Source of the DNA: Pseudomonas sp. ANT_H12B
GTDB taxonomy: Bacteria; Pseudomonadota; Gammaproteobacteria; Pseudomonadales; Pseudomonadaceae
Assembly: GCF_008369325.1 (NCBI RefSeq)
Contig: NZ_VOBI01000013.1
Coordinates: forward strand, 1-64,000
DNA length: 64,000 nt
Direction of reading: 5' to 3'
The first letter of the stretch is position 1. The number at the start of each line of letters is the position of its first letter. The translations under genes and the position numbers were made by a program. The notes beneath the pieces are model-generated. The model saw nothing but the letters and a program-made list of their open reading frames with translations. It was not told the DNA's origin and searched no databases. Positions 17,179-25,953 of the stretch are shown here, in pieces.

Positions 17179-19253
17179 GCGACGAAGCACAGCGCTGGAA
17201 AGAGAAATACCTCAAAAGCATCGAACAACAGGAAAAGCTCGAACGTCGATGGGACGCCCGGCTCGACCTGCTGCGTCGCGGTCTGGTACGCAGCACCCTG
17301 GCAGCCGAGGGCACGGACCGCGCTGTTGACCTGTGCATGAAAGAAATGCGCGAAGTTGTGCGCACTGATGACATGGACGCCGGCCTGGCCGCCCTGCTTC
17401 CGCGACTGGAAAAAGCCGTACTCGACTCCGAACAGCGCCGGGAAACCCGGGTCAACCAGACCAGCGCCGCACTGACCGCACTGATTTCGCAGCTGCAAAC
17501 GTTGCCGTTGCCCCGGGAAGTGAGCCGGCCGCTCAAGACCTTTGCCAAGCAACTGGATGCAAGAGTCGGCCAGGTGCGTGAGATACCCTTACTGCTCAGC
17601 GAACTGAGTGGTCTGCAAGGTAAAGCCCTGAGTCAGCTTGAGAACCCTGCAGAGTCCGGCCGCCCGGGTTTGCTGCAGCGACTGTTTGGTAGCCGTGAAG
17701 CAGATGATGTGACATTACAGCTCGCCCCGGTGGTTGTGCAGACGCCCGCCCCACTGCTGATCGAAGCGATTGCTGCGCCTTACCACGACGCACCGCAAGT
17801 AACCGTCGATATCACACCAAACATCGATAAGCCGCCCGTGGTGGCGGCACAAGTCGCCGTGTCGGCGGTTGTCGTATCCGAATCACAGGTGCCAGAGACA
17901 GCGCCCGCAACGGAGCCGTCCCCAGCAGTCGTGGCATTTGTCCCCTCGGTACTAGAACCGCAGCCAATACGCTCCACCCCCGAGGCACAACCCCAGCCGG
18001 TAATTGAACAACCAGAAGTGTCGGCTCCACCGACCATTGCGCCAGCGACACTGGCACAGTCGGTTATCAATCCCGATGAACTGACCCCGGTGGCGTATCT
18101 CGACACCCCGCCTCTACCCTCGTCCGTGGCTGAGGCATTGGCCACTGTCGACCCCGAACAAACCGACCAGGATATTCTCTACGCCCTGCCGGACTCACCC
18201 GAGCCGTCCTACAGCTCAGTGGCCAGACATATCGAAGACACGCTACTGGGCCTGCTCGACGACCTGACACTACCCGAGCGTCATCGCCCACAAGCCGAAT
18301 CGATGCGCGATCGTCTGCAAAACGGTTTGAACTGGTACGAGCTGCTGCCCATTCTCGACGATCTGGCGACTTTGATGCTGGCGATCACCGACAGCGGCCA
18401 GCACGAATTCGAAGCCTATCTGCAGCAACTCAACGAGCGCCTGGAATCGTTCCAAGGCAACTTGCAAGCGGCCAGCGAAGGCCATGCCGACAACAGCTCG
18501 GCCGCGCGCGAGATGGACACGCAGATACGCGAGCAAGTCGATGGCTTGCAGAGCAGCATGCAGGAAGCAGCGGACCTGGACGATCTCAAGCAGGTACTTG
18601 AGAATCATCTCGAAGGCCTGCTCGGCACCATGGACCAGCACCAGAAGCAGCGCGACGAGCGCGAGCAGGAGATAGCGACCCGCCTGCATGGCCTGGCCGA
18701 ACGCGTGGCCCACATGGAGCAGGAAGCCCTGGGCTACCGCGAGCATCTTGAAGAGCAGCGCCAGAAAGCCTTGATCGACCCGCTGACCAGCCTGCCCAAC
18801 CGGGCGGCATGGAGCGAGCGACTGGAACACGAAATCAACCAATGGCAGCAACACGGCAACACCCTCTTGTTGGCAATGCTCGACCTCGACCATTTCAAAC
18901 GCATCAACGATAACTATGGCCACTTGGCGGGCGACAAAGTGCTGAAGATCATCGCCAGCGTGCTGCGCAAGCGCTTGCGCGGGTCGGATTTCATTGCCCG
19001 GTTTGGCGGTGAAGAGTTTGTGCTGTTGATGCCCGCCACAGTGCCCGCAACCGGCGCAAAACTGCTGGAAAACCTGCGTGCATCGATTGAAGCCTGCCCT
19101 TTCCACTTCAAGGGTGAGCGGGTGACGATCACCCTTTCCATGGGGCTGACGGCGTTCAAACCCGGTGAACATGGGGATCTGGTGCTTAAAAGAGCCGATC
19201 AGGCGCTATATCGTGCGAAACACGCAGGCCGCAACCGAGTGGAACTGGGCTGA
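17175..19253 (+). CDS. GGDEF diguanylate cyclase (DgcH-like)
   Basis: The 692-residue soluble protein makes c-di-GMP. The N-terminal helical region (1-170) is followed by a Pro/Val/Ala-rich linker (about 190-330), a second helical region with coiled-coil character (about 345-530), and a C-terminal GGDEF domain (about 535-690). The domain has DPLTSLPNRAAW, LDLDHFKRINDNYGH and the active site GGEEF. An RxxD inhibitory site (RGSD) lies five residues before GGEEF, so product feedback is expected. No membrane segment was seen. The position corresponds to P. aeruginosa dgcH (PA5487). The input signal is unknown. Confidence 0.92.
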   Translation: MSDEAQRWKEKYLKSIEQQEKLERRWDARLDLLRRGLVRSTLAAEGTDRAVDLCMKEMREVVRTDDMDAGLAALLPRLEKAVLDSEQRRETRVNQTSAALTALISQLQTLPLPREVSRPLKTFAKQLDARVGQVREIPLLLSELSGLQGKALSQLENPAESGRPGLLQRLFGSREADDVTLQLAPVVVQTPAPLLIEAIAAPYHDAPQVTVDITPNIDKPPVVAAQVAVSAVVVSESQVPETAPATEPSPAVVAFVPSVLEPQPIRSTPEAQPQPVIEQPEVSAPPTIAPATLAQSVINPDELTPVAYLDTPPLPSSVAEALATVDPEQTDQDILYALPDSPEPSYSSVARHIEDTLLGLLDDLTLPERHRPQAESMRDRLQNGLNWYELLPILDDLATLMLAITDSGQHEFEAYLQQLNERLESFQGNLQAASEGHADNSSAAREMDTQIREQVDGLQSSMQEAADLDDLKQVLENHLEGLLGTMDQHQKQRDEREQEIATRLHGLAERVAHMEQEALGYREHLEEQRQKALIDPLTSLPNRAAWSERLEHEINQWQQHGNTLLLAMLDLDHFKRINDNYGHLAGDKVLKIIASVLRKRLRGSDFIARFGGEEFVLLMPATVPATGAKLLENLRASIEACPFHFKGERVTITLSMGLTAFKPGEHGDLVLKRADQALYRAKHAGRNRVELG

Positions 19254-19355
19254 GGGGCAATTGTTCCATTTTATTTAAAACATCGCGTTCGCCATCCGGG
19301 AGCAAAACAATACGTTACACTGTTGCATTACTGTCTTGCGTGTATTGCCTCTGCC

Positions 19356-20135
19356 ATGAAATACCTTGCTCTCATCGCGTCGCTGATTCTGCTGGGCGGC
19401 TGCGCCAGCGGCCCCCGGTTCAACACCAGCCACCCCTCAGCCAATCACGACAGTCGTGTCCAGTTCGTGGTGATGCATTACACCTCCGCATCGCTGGAGC
19501 GCTCGTTGCAATTGCTGACCCATGGCGAGGTAAGCAGTCACTATCTGATCGGTGACGACAAGGGCGCCACCATCTACAAGCTGATGGATGAAAACCTCCG
19601 GTCCTGGCACGCCGGGGAAAGCGAATGGCAAGGCCGCACCTGGTTGAATTCCAGTTCCATCGGCATCGAAATCGTCAATCCGGGCTTCAAGGACACCCCC
19701 TCCGGGCGTCTCTGGTATCCCTACAGCGAAGACCAGGTCCAGTCCTTGATCATCCTGTTGAAGGACATCAGCAAGCGTTACGCCATCAATCCTCGCAATA
19801 TCATCGGCCATAGCGACATCGCACCGTTGCGCAAGCTTGATCCGGGACCGCTGTTCCCCTGGAAACGCCTGGCTGGCGAAGGCTTGGGAATATGGCCGAA
19901 CGAGCAGGTCGTAGCGCGCCAGCAAACACAGTTCGAAGTACAACTGCCGACCATCAGCTGGTTTCAGGGACAACTGGCTCGCTTGGGTTATGCCACGCCA
20001 CAAACAGGTGAACTGGATGTAACAACACGACATGTAATTGCTGCCTTTCAGATGCATTTCCGACCTTCGCGTTTCGACGGGACACCGGATGCGCAAACAG
20101 CGGCGCTGCTACAAGTCTTGAACCAGACAAAATAA
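19356..20135 (+). CDS. ampDh2: Lipoprotein N-acetylmuramoyl-L-alanine amidase (AmpDh2-like)
   Basis: The 259-residue protein has a lipobox LLGGC (Cys at about 16). An Amidase_2 domain follows, with zinc ligands in VVMHYTSAS and in IIGHSDIAPLRKLDPGP (His and Asp), and a C-terminal peptidoglycan-binding repeat (about 195-255). It would cleave stem peptides from muramic acid in the periplasm. The start at 19356 is chosen because the signal peptide begins there; an ATG 33 bases upstream adds an implausible leader. The length equals that of P. aeruginosa AmpDh2. Confidence 0.88.
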   Translation: MKYLALIASLILLGGCASGPRFNTSHPSANHDSRVQFVVMHYTSASLERSLQLLTHGEVSSHYLIGDDKGATIYKLMDENLRSWHAGESEWQGRTWLNSSSIGIEIVNPGFKDTPSGRLWYPYSEDQVQSLIILLKDISKRYAINPRNIIGHSDIAPLRKLDPGPLFPWKRLAGEGLGIWPNEQVVARQQTQFEVQLPTISWFQGQLARLGYATPQTGELDVTTRHVIAAFQMHFRPSRFDGTPDAQTAALLQVLNQTK

Positions 20136-20207
20136 TGACGCCCGTCCGACGGTCAGCGCTTTTCCCAATCAGCAGCTATAACTCATTGGTAATTCTTCGG
20201 ATATTCC

Positions 20208-21824
20208 ATGATGCCCGCTGCTCGAGAGACACTTCGTAGTTGGTTCTATCGCCCTTGGTTCCTGGCGATACTGGCTGCTGCCTTGAGCGCGACGCTATTG
20301 ATGGCCGGCAGTCTGTTCGTGGCCATGCATCAGCTAGAACAGAACGAAAGCCAGGAAATGAATGCCCAAGGTGAGCGTTTCCTTGTTCGCCTGGAGCAAC
20401 TCTTCGGGCAGTTGCGTGAAAGTCTGGATGATCTGGAAGCTCAGCCATTACGGGGCTGTGATGACGAAATGATCGCGACCTTGCAGCAGGTCAGTTTCAA
20501 TTACCGTTTCGTTTACGAAGCCGCTTACATGGACGCCTCGCGGATCTGTTCAAACCGTCCCCGCCAGGAAGGGCTGTCGATGATAAGACCCCCGGACATC
20601 ACGGGGCCGACTTACAGCTACTGGCTGAACACCACCACCGAACCCGATGAAAACCGTGCCGCGTTGATGCTGGGGCGCGGTAACTTTCGAGTCGCGACGT
20701 CTCGGGGACATTTGACTGACATGGTCGATTTGTCGCCGGGAAGCAGCGTGCTGGTGATACTCGATCACGGCACGCGCGCGATTCCGGTGCTGGGCGTTTC
20801 ACAGGTCTGGCCACCCACCGAACCCTGGCCCCCGAAAAGCCTCGACTCGCTACAAGTCACGCAATCTCGCTTGATCTATCGCATGCCCACCAACAATCCT
20901 GAATACCAATTGGTGCTGATCAGCCCACGCACCAGCATGCATGTGCCCCCGGTCTGGTGGTGGTTGCTGCCGGCCAGCTTGGCGTTGGCCGCGTGTGTGG
21001 GCTTTCTGGTTTTTCTGCTGGTGCGCCAGCGACAGTCGCTGGACGCCGAACTGAGTGGCGCCATTCGGCGTGGCGAACTGCAGGTCCTGTATCAACCGAT
21101 CTTCGACCTCGACAGCCGTAACTGTGTCGGGGCAGAAGCCTTGCTGCGCTGGCGAAGACCGGACGGGACCCTGACCAGCCCCGATCTGTTCATCCCGATG
21201 GCGGAGAACACCGGCCAGATCCGCCAGATGACCGACTTCGTGCTGCAGCGCTTGCTTGAGCAGTTGGGGCAACTGCTGCGAGCCAACCCGCAGCTGTATA
21301 TCTCGGTCAACCTGGCAGCCTGCGATGTCATGGTCCCGCGTATCGGCCAAGTGATGGCGCGCCTGTTGACCTTGCACCGGGTCGCGGCGAAGCAAATTGC
21401 CTTTGAAGTGACCGAGCGGGGATTGATCAATGTCGTGGTAGCCCGGGAAAACCTGCAAGCCTTGCGGGATGTCGGGCATCAGGTGCTGATTGATGACTTT
21501 GGTACCGGCTATTGCAGCCTTGCCTACCTGCAAACCCTGCCAGTGGATTGCCTGAAAATCGACAAGGCATTTATCGATGCCCTGGGCCATGACGCTGCAA
21601 GCAGTGGCGTGGCACCGTACATCATTCATATGGCCCATGCCCTGCAACTCAAGGTGATTGCCGAGGGCATCGAACATGAGGCTCAGGCGGCGTTTCTCAG
21701 CAGTGAAGGCGTGAAGTTCGGTCAGGGATGGCTATTCGCGCATGCGTTGAGTTCGGCGCAGTTCATCGAACTGATTACGCGTGGCCGCCGACTGGCCGCC
21801 CGGCGCCTGGATGACGAAGCTTGA
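20208..21824 (+). CDS. CSS-motif EAL c-di-GMP phosphodiesterase
   Basis: The 538-residue inner-membrane protein has TM1 at about 17-40, a periplasmic domain of some 200 residues and TM2 at about 248-272. The C-terminal EAL domain (about 285-530) carries EALLRW, DDFGTGYCSLAYL and KVIAEGIEH, so hydrolysis of c-di-GMP is expected. The periplasmic part has a CSS-type cysteine (ICSN, near 110) and a second cysteine (GCDDE, near 84). In E. coli CSS-EAL proteins such a disulfide, set by DsbA/DsbB, holds the enzyme inactive. A dsbA gene lies 4 kb upstream. Confidence 0.88.
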   Translation: MMPAARETLRSWFYRPWFLAILAAALSATLLMAGSLFVAMHQLEQNESQEMNAQGERFLVRLEQLFGQLRESLDDLEAQPLRGCDDEMIATLQQVSFNYRFVYEAAYMDASRICSNRPRQEGLSMIRPPDITGPTYSYWLNTTTEPDENRAALMLGRGNFRVATSRGHLTDMVDLSPGSSVLVILDHGTRAIPVLGVSQVWPPTEPWPPKSLDSLQVTQSRLIYRMPTNNPEYQLVLISPRTSMHVPPVWWWLLPASLALAACVGFLVFLLVRQRQSLDAELSGAIRRGELQVLYQPIFDLDSRNCVGAEALLRWRRPDGTLTSPDLFIPMAENTGQIRQMTDFVLQRLLEQLGQLLRANPQLYISVNLAACDVMVPRIGQVMARLLTLHRVAAKQIAFEVTERGLINVVVARENLQALRDVGHQVLIDDFGTGYCSLAYLQTLPVDCLKIDKAFIDALGHDAASSGVAPYIIHMAHALQLKVIAEGIEHEAQAAFLSSEGVKFGQGWLFAHALSSAQFIELITRGRRLAARRLDDEA

Positions 21825-21836
21825 AGCGGCTTCGAC

Positions 21837-23627
21837 TTATACCGACAGCGCCATATAGAACTGGGTACCCTGCCCCGGCCGCGAATAGACCCCCATCCGC
21901 CCACCGTGCAACTGCACGATTTCCTTGCACAGCGCCAGTCCGAGCCCGGCCCCACCCTTCTTGCGACCGACCTGGACAAAGGGCTCGAAGATCCGCCCCT
22001 GCTGACCGTAGGCAATGCCTTCGCCGTTGTCTTCGACGCTGATGATCACCCGTTCCCCATGACGCCGAGCCTGTAAGCGTATTTGTCCGCCAATCGCGGT
22101 ATGGCGCAGCGCGTTGTCGATCAGGTTATCGAGCACTCGGTCCAACTGCGGTTGATCAGCCTGCAACCAAGGCAATGGCCCCTGCACTTCCACCAACAAG
22201 TCGATGCCCTTCTCCCCTGCCGGCCCAGTAAATCGAGCACGGGCCAGCTCCAGCAAATCTTCGATGGCACACGGCGCCAGCGTGAGTTTCTGCAAGCCGT
22301 TCTGGTAACGGGAGAAGTTCAGCAGGTCGTTAATCAACTGCATCAAGCGCTGCATCTCTTCATTCACGGTGTCCAGCAGATCGGCTTCACGCGAGTCCTC
22401 GGCAAAATGCGCGCGCTCGCGGAACAGTCCGAACGCCATGTGCATTCCGGTCACCGGCGTTCGCAGTTCATGAGAAGCGCGCAAAACAAACTCGCTGCGC
22501 ACCCGTTCAAATGCCCGCTGTTCGGTGACGTCATGCAGCACCATCACCGCGCCGAGGATATGCCCCTGTGTATGGCTGACCGGCGTCAGGCTATAGGTCA
22601 GCAACCTCGACTCACCATCGACCTCGATACTCAGGTCCTCTGGCGCGTGCTCCAAAGTGCCGCCACGCAGCACTAGTTGCAGCTGTTCATCAAGTTCGGG
22701 ACGCTCAAGCGCCGTACCCAGCCCTTGGCCAAGACGGTCGGTCTCCCAACCTAACTGACGCTGCGCCACCGGGTTGAGGTGTTCCAGATGGCCATCGCGG
22801 TCGATCATCAGCAAACCGTCGTCGATGCTGTCGAGCACAGCCTGCAAACGCTGCTGGCCGGCGAGCAGTTCATCGATATTAGTGGCCTGGTGCTCGCGCA
22901 GAGCTTCGGCCATGACCCCAAAGCGGCGGGTCAGTTGATTCATTTCCGCCGCCGAGGAAATCGGCAGGGTCACTTCGAAATTGCCCTGGCCGATGTTGTC
23001 CGCGGCCTGGACCAAGGCCTCGATCGGAGCGCCGAAACGCCGCGCGATCGCATGGGCGGTGGCGAAGCCAATGATCAACACCGCCAGTCCCACCAACCCA
23101 AGCAGGCCGGCGATCAGCAGCGCCCGATCACGGGCCTTGCGCTGGGCATCATTGACGTTGTCCAGCGCGCGCTTGTGTTCGGAGATCAAGCCATTGCGCA
23201 GCGCGTTGAATTTTTGGGTGAACTCGTCATTGCCACTCAACACGTATGTCGGGTCGCGTGACACGTCGTAAGTCTGGAGAAAACGCTGGTAATCGGCCTT
23301 GGCTTGTTTGAAACCGTACTGGCCGCCCTGGCCTGATTGCTCATGGGCAATGCCTTCGTCCAGAAGCTCGAAGTAATGCTGCCTGGACGCTTCGAATGCC
23401 GCAGGATCAGGTTTATCGCTAAGCATGATGATCAGTTGATCGCCGAGGATCTGCTGCAGCTTGAGGCCCATATCAAGGGTGACGAAGTTGTTTCGAACCG
23501 CCGCATCCTGAGTCCCGGCCATCTGCATCACGCTGACCAGCCCGAGCAAAAGCCCCAGCAGGGCCACCGTGATCAATGCGGAAATACTCAGGAACAAGCG
23601 CGTCCGCAACTTCATCGCCAGTTTCAT
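21837..23627 (-). CDS. kinB: Sensor histidine kinase KinB
   Basis: The 596-residue protein has two transmembrane segments (about 10-30 and 165-190) flanking a four-helix periplasmic sensor, then HAMP, PAS (about 250-350), HisKA (SHELRTPVTGM) and HATPase (NLIDNALRH, DNGEGI, GAGLGLALC) regions. KinB phosphorylates, and under many conditions dephosphorylates, AlgB and so restrains alginate and virulence outputs. The start at 23627 fits P. aeruginosa KinB (595 aa) and leaves 10 bases after algB; a second ATG lies 12 bases later. It is cotranscribed with algB. Confidence 0.93.
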   Translation of the reverse strand: MKLAMKLRTRLFLSISALITVALLGLLLGLVSVMQMAGTQDAAVRNNFVTLDMGLKLQQILGDQLIIMLSDKPDPAAFEASRQHYFELLDEGIAHEQSGQGGQYGFKQAKADYQRFLQTYDVSRDPTYVLSGNDEFTQKFNALRNGLISEHKRALDNVNDAQRKARDRALLIAGLLGLVGLAVLIIGFATAHAIARRFGAPIEALVQAADNIGQGNFEVTLPISSAAEMNQLTRRFGVMAEALREHQATNIDELLAGQQRLQAVLDSIDDGLLMIDRDGHLEHLNPVAQRQLGWETDRLGQGLGTALERPELDEQLQLVLRGGTLEHAPEDLSIEVDGESRLLTYSLTPVSHTQGHILGAVMVLHDVTEQRAFERVRSEFVLRASHELRTPVTGMHMAFGLFRERAHFAEDSREADLLDTVNEEMQRLMQLINDLLNFSRYQNGLQKLTLAPCAIEDLLELARARFTGPAGEKGIDLLVEVQGPLPWLQADQPQLDRVLDNLIDNALRHTAIGGQIRLQARRHGERVIISVEDNGEGIAYGQQGRIFEPFVQVGRKKGGAGLGLALCKEIVQLHGGRMGVYSRPGQGTQFYMALSV

Positions 23628-23637
23628 CGGGCAAGGC

Positions 23638-24984
23638 TCACAAGTTGTACTGCTTGCGTTTGCGGTAGAGCGTCGAGGCGTCGATGCCCAGGGTCTTGGC
23701 GGCCTGATCCAGCGTATCGGCGGTGGCGAGGACGGCGCCGATGTGGGCTTTTTCCAATTCATCCAGACTCAACGCAGCGCCAATACGCGGTGCGTTGTTG
23801 ACCGGCGTTTCGGTCATACCCAAGTGACTGATCTCGACTCGCTCCTGTGGACAAATGATGCTCGCCCGCTCCACCACGTTGCGCAGTTCGCGGATGTTGC
23901 CGGGCCACCGATAACCGAGCAGCGCTTCGCGAGCCTCGTCACTGAAGCCCCGAGCCGGACGCGCGTACTCCTTGACGAAGCGCGCCAGAAAGCGATCGGC
24001 CAGGTTCAGAATGTCTTCCCGGCGTTCGCGCAACGGCGGCAAGTGCAAGGTGATGACGTTCAGGCGATAGAGCAAGTCTTCACGGAAACGGCCGTCGCGC
24101 ACCATGTCTTCGAGGTTCTGGTTAGTGGCTGCAAGGATGCGAACATCGGCGCGGCGAGTGACCGGGTCGCCCACCCGTTCGTATTCTTTATCCTGGATGA
24201 AACGTAGCAACTTAGGCTGCAAAACCAACGGAAAATCGCCGATCTCGTCGAGAAATAGCGTCCCGCCGTCAGCCTGATTGACGCGACCCAGCGTACTTTC
24301 GCTAGCCCCCGTGAACGCGCCACGGCTATGGCCGAAAAGCTCGCTTTCCATGAGTTCGGCCGTCAGCGACGGGCAGTTGATGGTGATGCACGATTTCTTC
24401 GACCGCTTGCTCCAGCCGTGAATGGCTTGGGACAACTCGCCCTTACCCGTACCGGACTCACCGAGAATCAAAATATTGGCATCGGTGTTGGCAACCTGGC
24501 GGGCGGTTTCGAGCACCACTTTCATCGCCGGACTGTGGGAGTCCAGGCCATCCTTGGGTTTGCGCACTTCGCCTTCCAGGGCTTCCAGACGCGCCGACAG
24601 TTGTCGCACTTCCAGTTGCTTGGCGGTGGCCAGGCGTAATTGATCGGGGCTGCACGGTTTGACCAGATAGTCGGCCGCGCCCGCCTGAATCGCATCCACG
24701 GCGGTGTCCACGGCCGAGTGAGCAGTGACGATTACCACCCTCATCCAGGGTGCCTGAATGCGCATTTGGGCCAGAACATCGAGGCCGTTATCTTCGCCCA
24801 GACGCAAATCGAGGAAGCACAGGTCGAACACCTGACGTTGCAACAAGGCATCGGCTTGCGCGGCGCTGTTGGCGGTGGCCACGCTGTAGCCTTCGTCTTC
24901 GAGGCAATAGCGAAAAGTACGCAGGATGGCAGATTCATCGTCCACCAGCAGAATGCGGCCTTGGTGCTCAGTGGCTGATTCCAT
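23638..24984 (-). CDS. algB: NtrC-family response regulator AlgB
   Basis: The 448-residue regulator has a receiver domain (1-125; LLVDDESA, phosphoacceptor Asp in LCFLDLRLG, LVKPCSP). The AAA+ domain (about 140-375) has Walker A GESGTGKGEL, the sigma-54 contact loop GAFTGA and Walker B GGTLFLDEIGDF. A Fis-type helix-turn-helix follows at the end (DQAAKTLGIDASTLYRKRKQ). The intact GAFTGA loop means it should be able to activate sigma-54 promoters. AAGGAG precedes the ATG at 24984. A divergent operon with a sigma-54 promoter lies next to it. Confidence 0.95.
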   Translation of the reverse strand: MESATEHQGRILLVDDESAILRTFRYCLEDEGYSVATANSAAQADALLQRQVFDLCFLDLRLGEDNGLDVLAQMRIQAPWMRVVIVTAHSAVDTAVDAIQAGAADYLVKPCSPDQLRLATAKQLEVRQLSARLEALEGEVRKPKDGLDSHSPAMKVVLETARQVANTDANILILGESGTGKGELSQAIHGWSKRSKKSCITINCPSLTAELMESELFGHSRGAFTGASESTLGRVNQADGGTLFLDEIGDFPLVLQPKLLRFIQDKEYERVGDPVTRRADVRILAATNQNLEDMVRDGRFREDLLYRLNVITLHLPPLRERREDILNLADRFLARFVKEYARPARGFSDEAREALLGYRWPGNIRELRNVVERASIICPQERVEISHLGMTETPVNNAPRIGAALSLDELEKAHIGAVLATADTLDQAAKTLGIDASTLYRKRKQYNL

Positions 24985-25214
24985 TTTCCTACGCTCCTTA
25001 ATGAATGATCTTTGGTTAGTCCCGGAAAAATCGGGCAAGTTGCATGGTTGATTCTGGTCGATTCCAGTCACAGCAGGTTAGCTCTCTCCGCACGCTACGG
25101 CTAATCACCTGATTTTGTTGTTTTTTTATCAGATAGCCGGTCTGTACGCGATTACCGGTGTCCCCTTGTGACATTCACGCCCTCCTCGCAATTCAAAAAT
25201 AATGAAAGTTCCTA

Positions 25215-25267
25215 CGCATCCATCGTGCATTACGCACGGCCTTGCAGGGGGCATCGTGCAGGATGCG
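25215..25267 (+). promoter_or_regulatory. Candidate activator (UAS) site upstream of the sigma-54 promoter
   Basis: The 9-mer CATCGTGCA occurs directly repeated at 25221-25229 and 25252-25260, 31 bases apart (about three helical turns). The pair is enclosed by the inverted arms CGCATC (25215-25220) and GATGCG (25262-25267). The block is centred about 118 bases upstream of the predicted transcription start, the usual position for NtrC-type activators. AlgB is the nearest candidate; binding is inferred only. Confidence 0.4.
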
Positions 25268-25332
25268 TCCGAAACGATTTTCGCTCTATTCATAACTATC
25301 TGATTTTAAATAATATTTTTCTTACAAAAAGC

Positions 25333-25348
25333 TGGCATGCAGGCTGCA
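25333..25348 (+). promoter_or_regulatory. Sigma-54 (RpoN) promoter
   Basis: TGGCATGCAGGCTGCA matches the sigma-54 consensus TGGCAYRNNNNTTGCW with a single change. The invariant GG (25334-25335) and GC (25346-25347) are separated by the required 10 bases. Transcription should start near 25359, about 62 bases before the 25421 gene. Confidence 0.75.
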
Positions 25349-25420
25349 ATAGTCTGAATAACCCAGGGCGAAAAACGAACGCCCTAAACAGATCACCACC
25401 AGTGTGGGAGGAGCTTCAGG

Positions 25421-25705
25421 ATGAGTCGCCAACGTGCCGCCCAATTGCGTATCTCGCCACTGCACATCCAGCAAGGTCTGTGTGGTGTTCTGGCGCTATT
25501 GATCACTTTGATCGGCGGCCAGCAGTTTCAGCGCTGGGAGCAGAGCCAGCAGCACGAAGCGCCACGCGTATCGACTCAGCACCCGACCCAAACTCATTTC
25601 AGCGCAGCCAGCAGCTTCGCTGACAGCGCACCGATGCGAATGATGGGTGTCGACCAGGCTCAGCCTGTGGATGAGATGCCCCGTCAGGAACGCTGGGTGT
25701 TCTAA
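25421..25705 (+). CDS. Small single-span membrane protein of unknown function
   Basis: The 94-residue protein has one hydrophobic segment (about 18-34, GLCGVLALLITLIGG). A Gln/Ser/Pro-rich tail without recognised motifs follows and is probably periplasmic. GGAGGAG lies well placed before the ATG, supporting translation. It is the first gene behind the sigma-54 promoter, in the position of PA5482 in P. aeruginosa. The function is unknown; the context suggests an envelope role under AlgB/RpoN control. Confidence 0.75.
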   Translation: MSRQRAAQLRISPLHIQQGLCGVLALLITLIGGQQFQRWEQSQQHEAPRVSTQHPTQTHFSAASSFADSAPMRMMGVDQAQPVDEMPRQERWVF

Positions 25706-25786
25706 ACACACGAACTTGGCGCGATCGATGCGCCGGGAAAAGCACCACAAGCACCACTTTTAAATAGAAGCGTAAGGAGAATCACC

Positions 25787-25951
25787 ATGTTGAGCTGGGC
25801 AATCACATTCTTGATCATTGCCATCATTGCTGCAGTACTGGGCTTCGGTGGTATCGCGGGCACCGCCACGGGTATCGCCAAGATTCTCTTTGTCGTGTTC
25901 CTGGTGATGTTCATTGCTTCCTTCTTCTTTGGCCGTCGCGGCCGAGGCTGA
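25787..25951 (+). CDS. DUF1328 small membrane protein (YtjA-like)
   Basis: The 54-residue protein consists of two hydrophobic segments (about 4-20 and 31-48) and a basic RRGRG tail. The pattern MLSWAITFLIIAIIAAVLGF and the central GGIAGTATGIAK are typical of DUF1328. AAGGAG precedes the ATG. Homologues are short inner-membrane proteins often seen in stress operons, with no known biochemical role. It starts 81 bases after the first operon gene and ends 2 bases before the Ivy homologue. Confidence 0.9.
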   Translation: MLSWAITFLIIAIIAAVLGFGGIAGTATGIAKILFVVFLVMFIASFFFGRRGRG

Positions 25952-25953
25952 AC

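Larger units (their letters stand above)
24985..25420. other. algB / small-operon divergent intergenic region
   Basis: This 436-base gap is AT-richer than its surroundings. On the minus strand it holds the algB leader, including an A-rich AAnAAnAA-type stretch at 25111-25130 (GATAAAAAAACAACAAAATC). On the plus strand it holds paired repeats at 25215-25267 and a sigma-54 promoter at 25333-25348. No convincing coding frame was seen. Confidence 0.7.
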
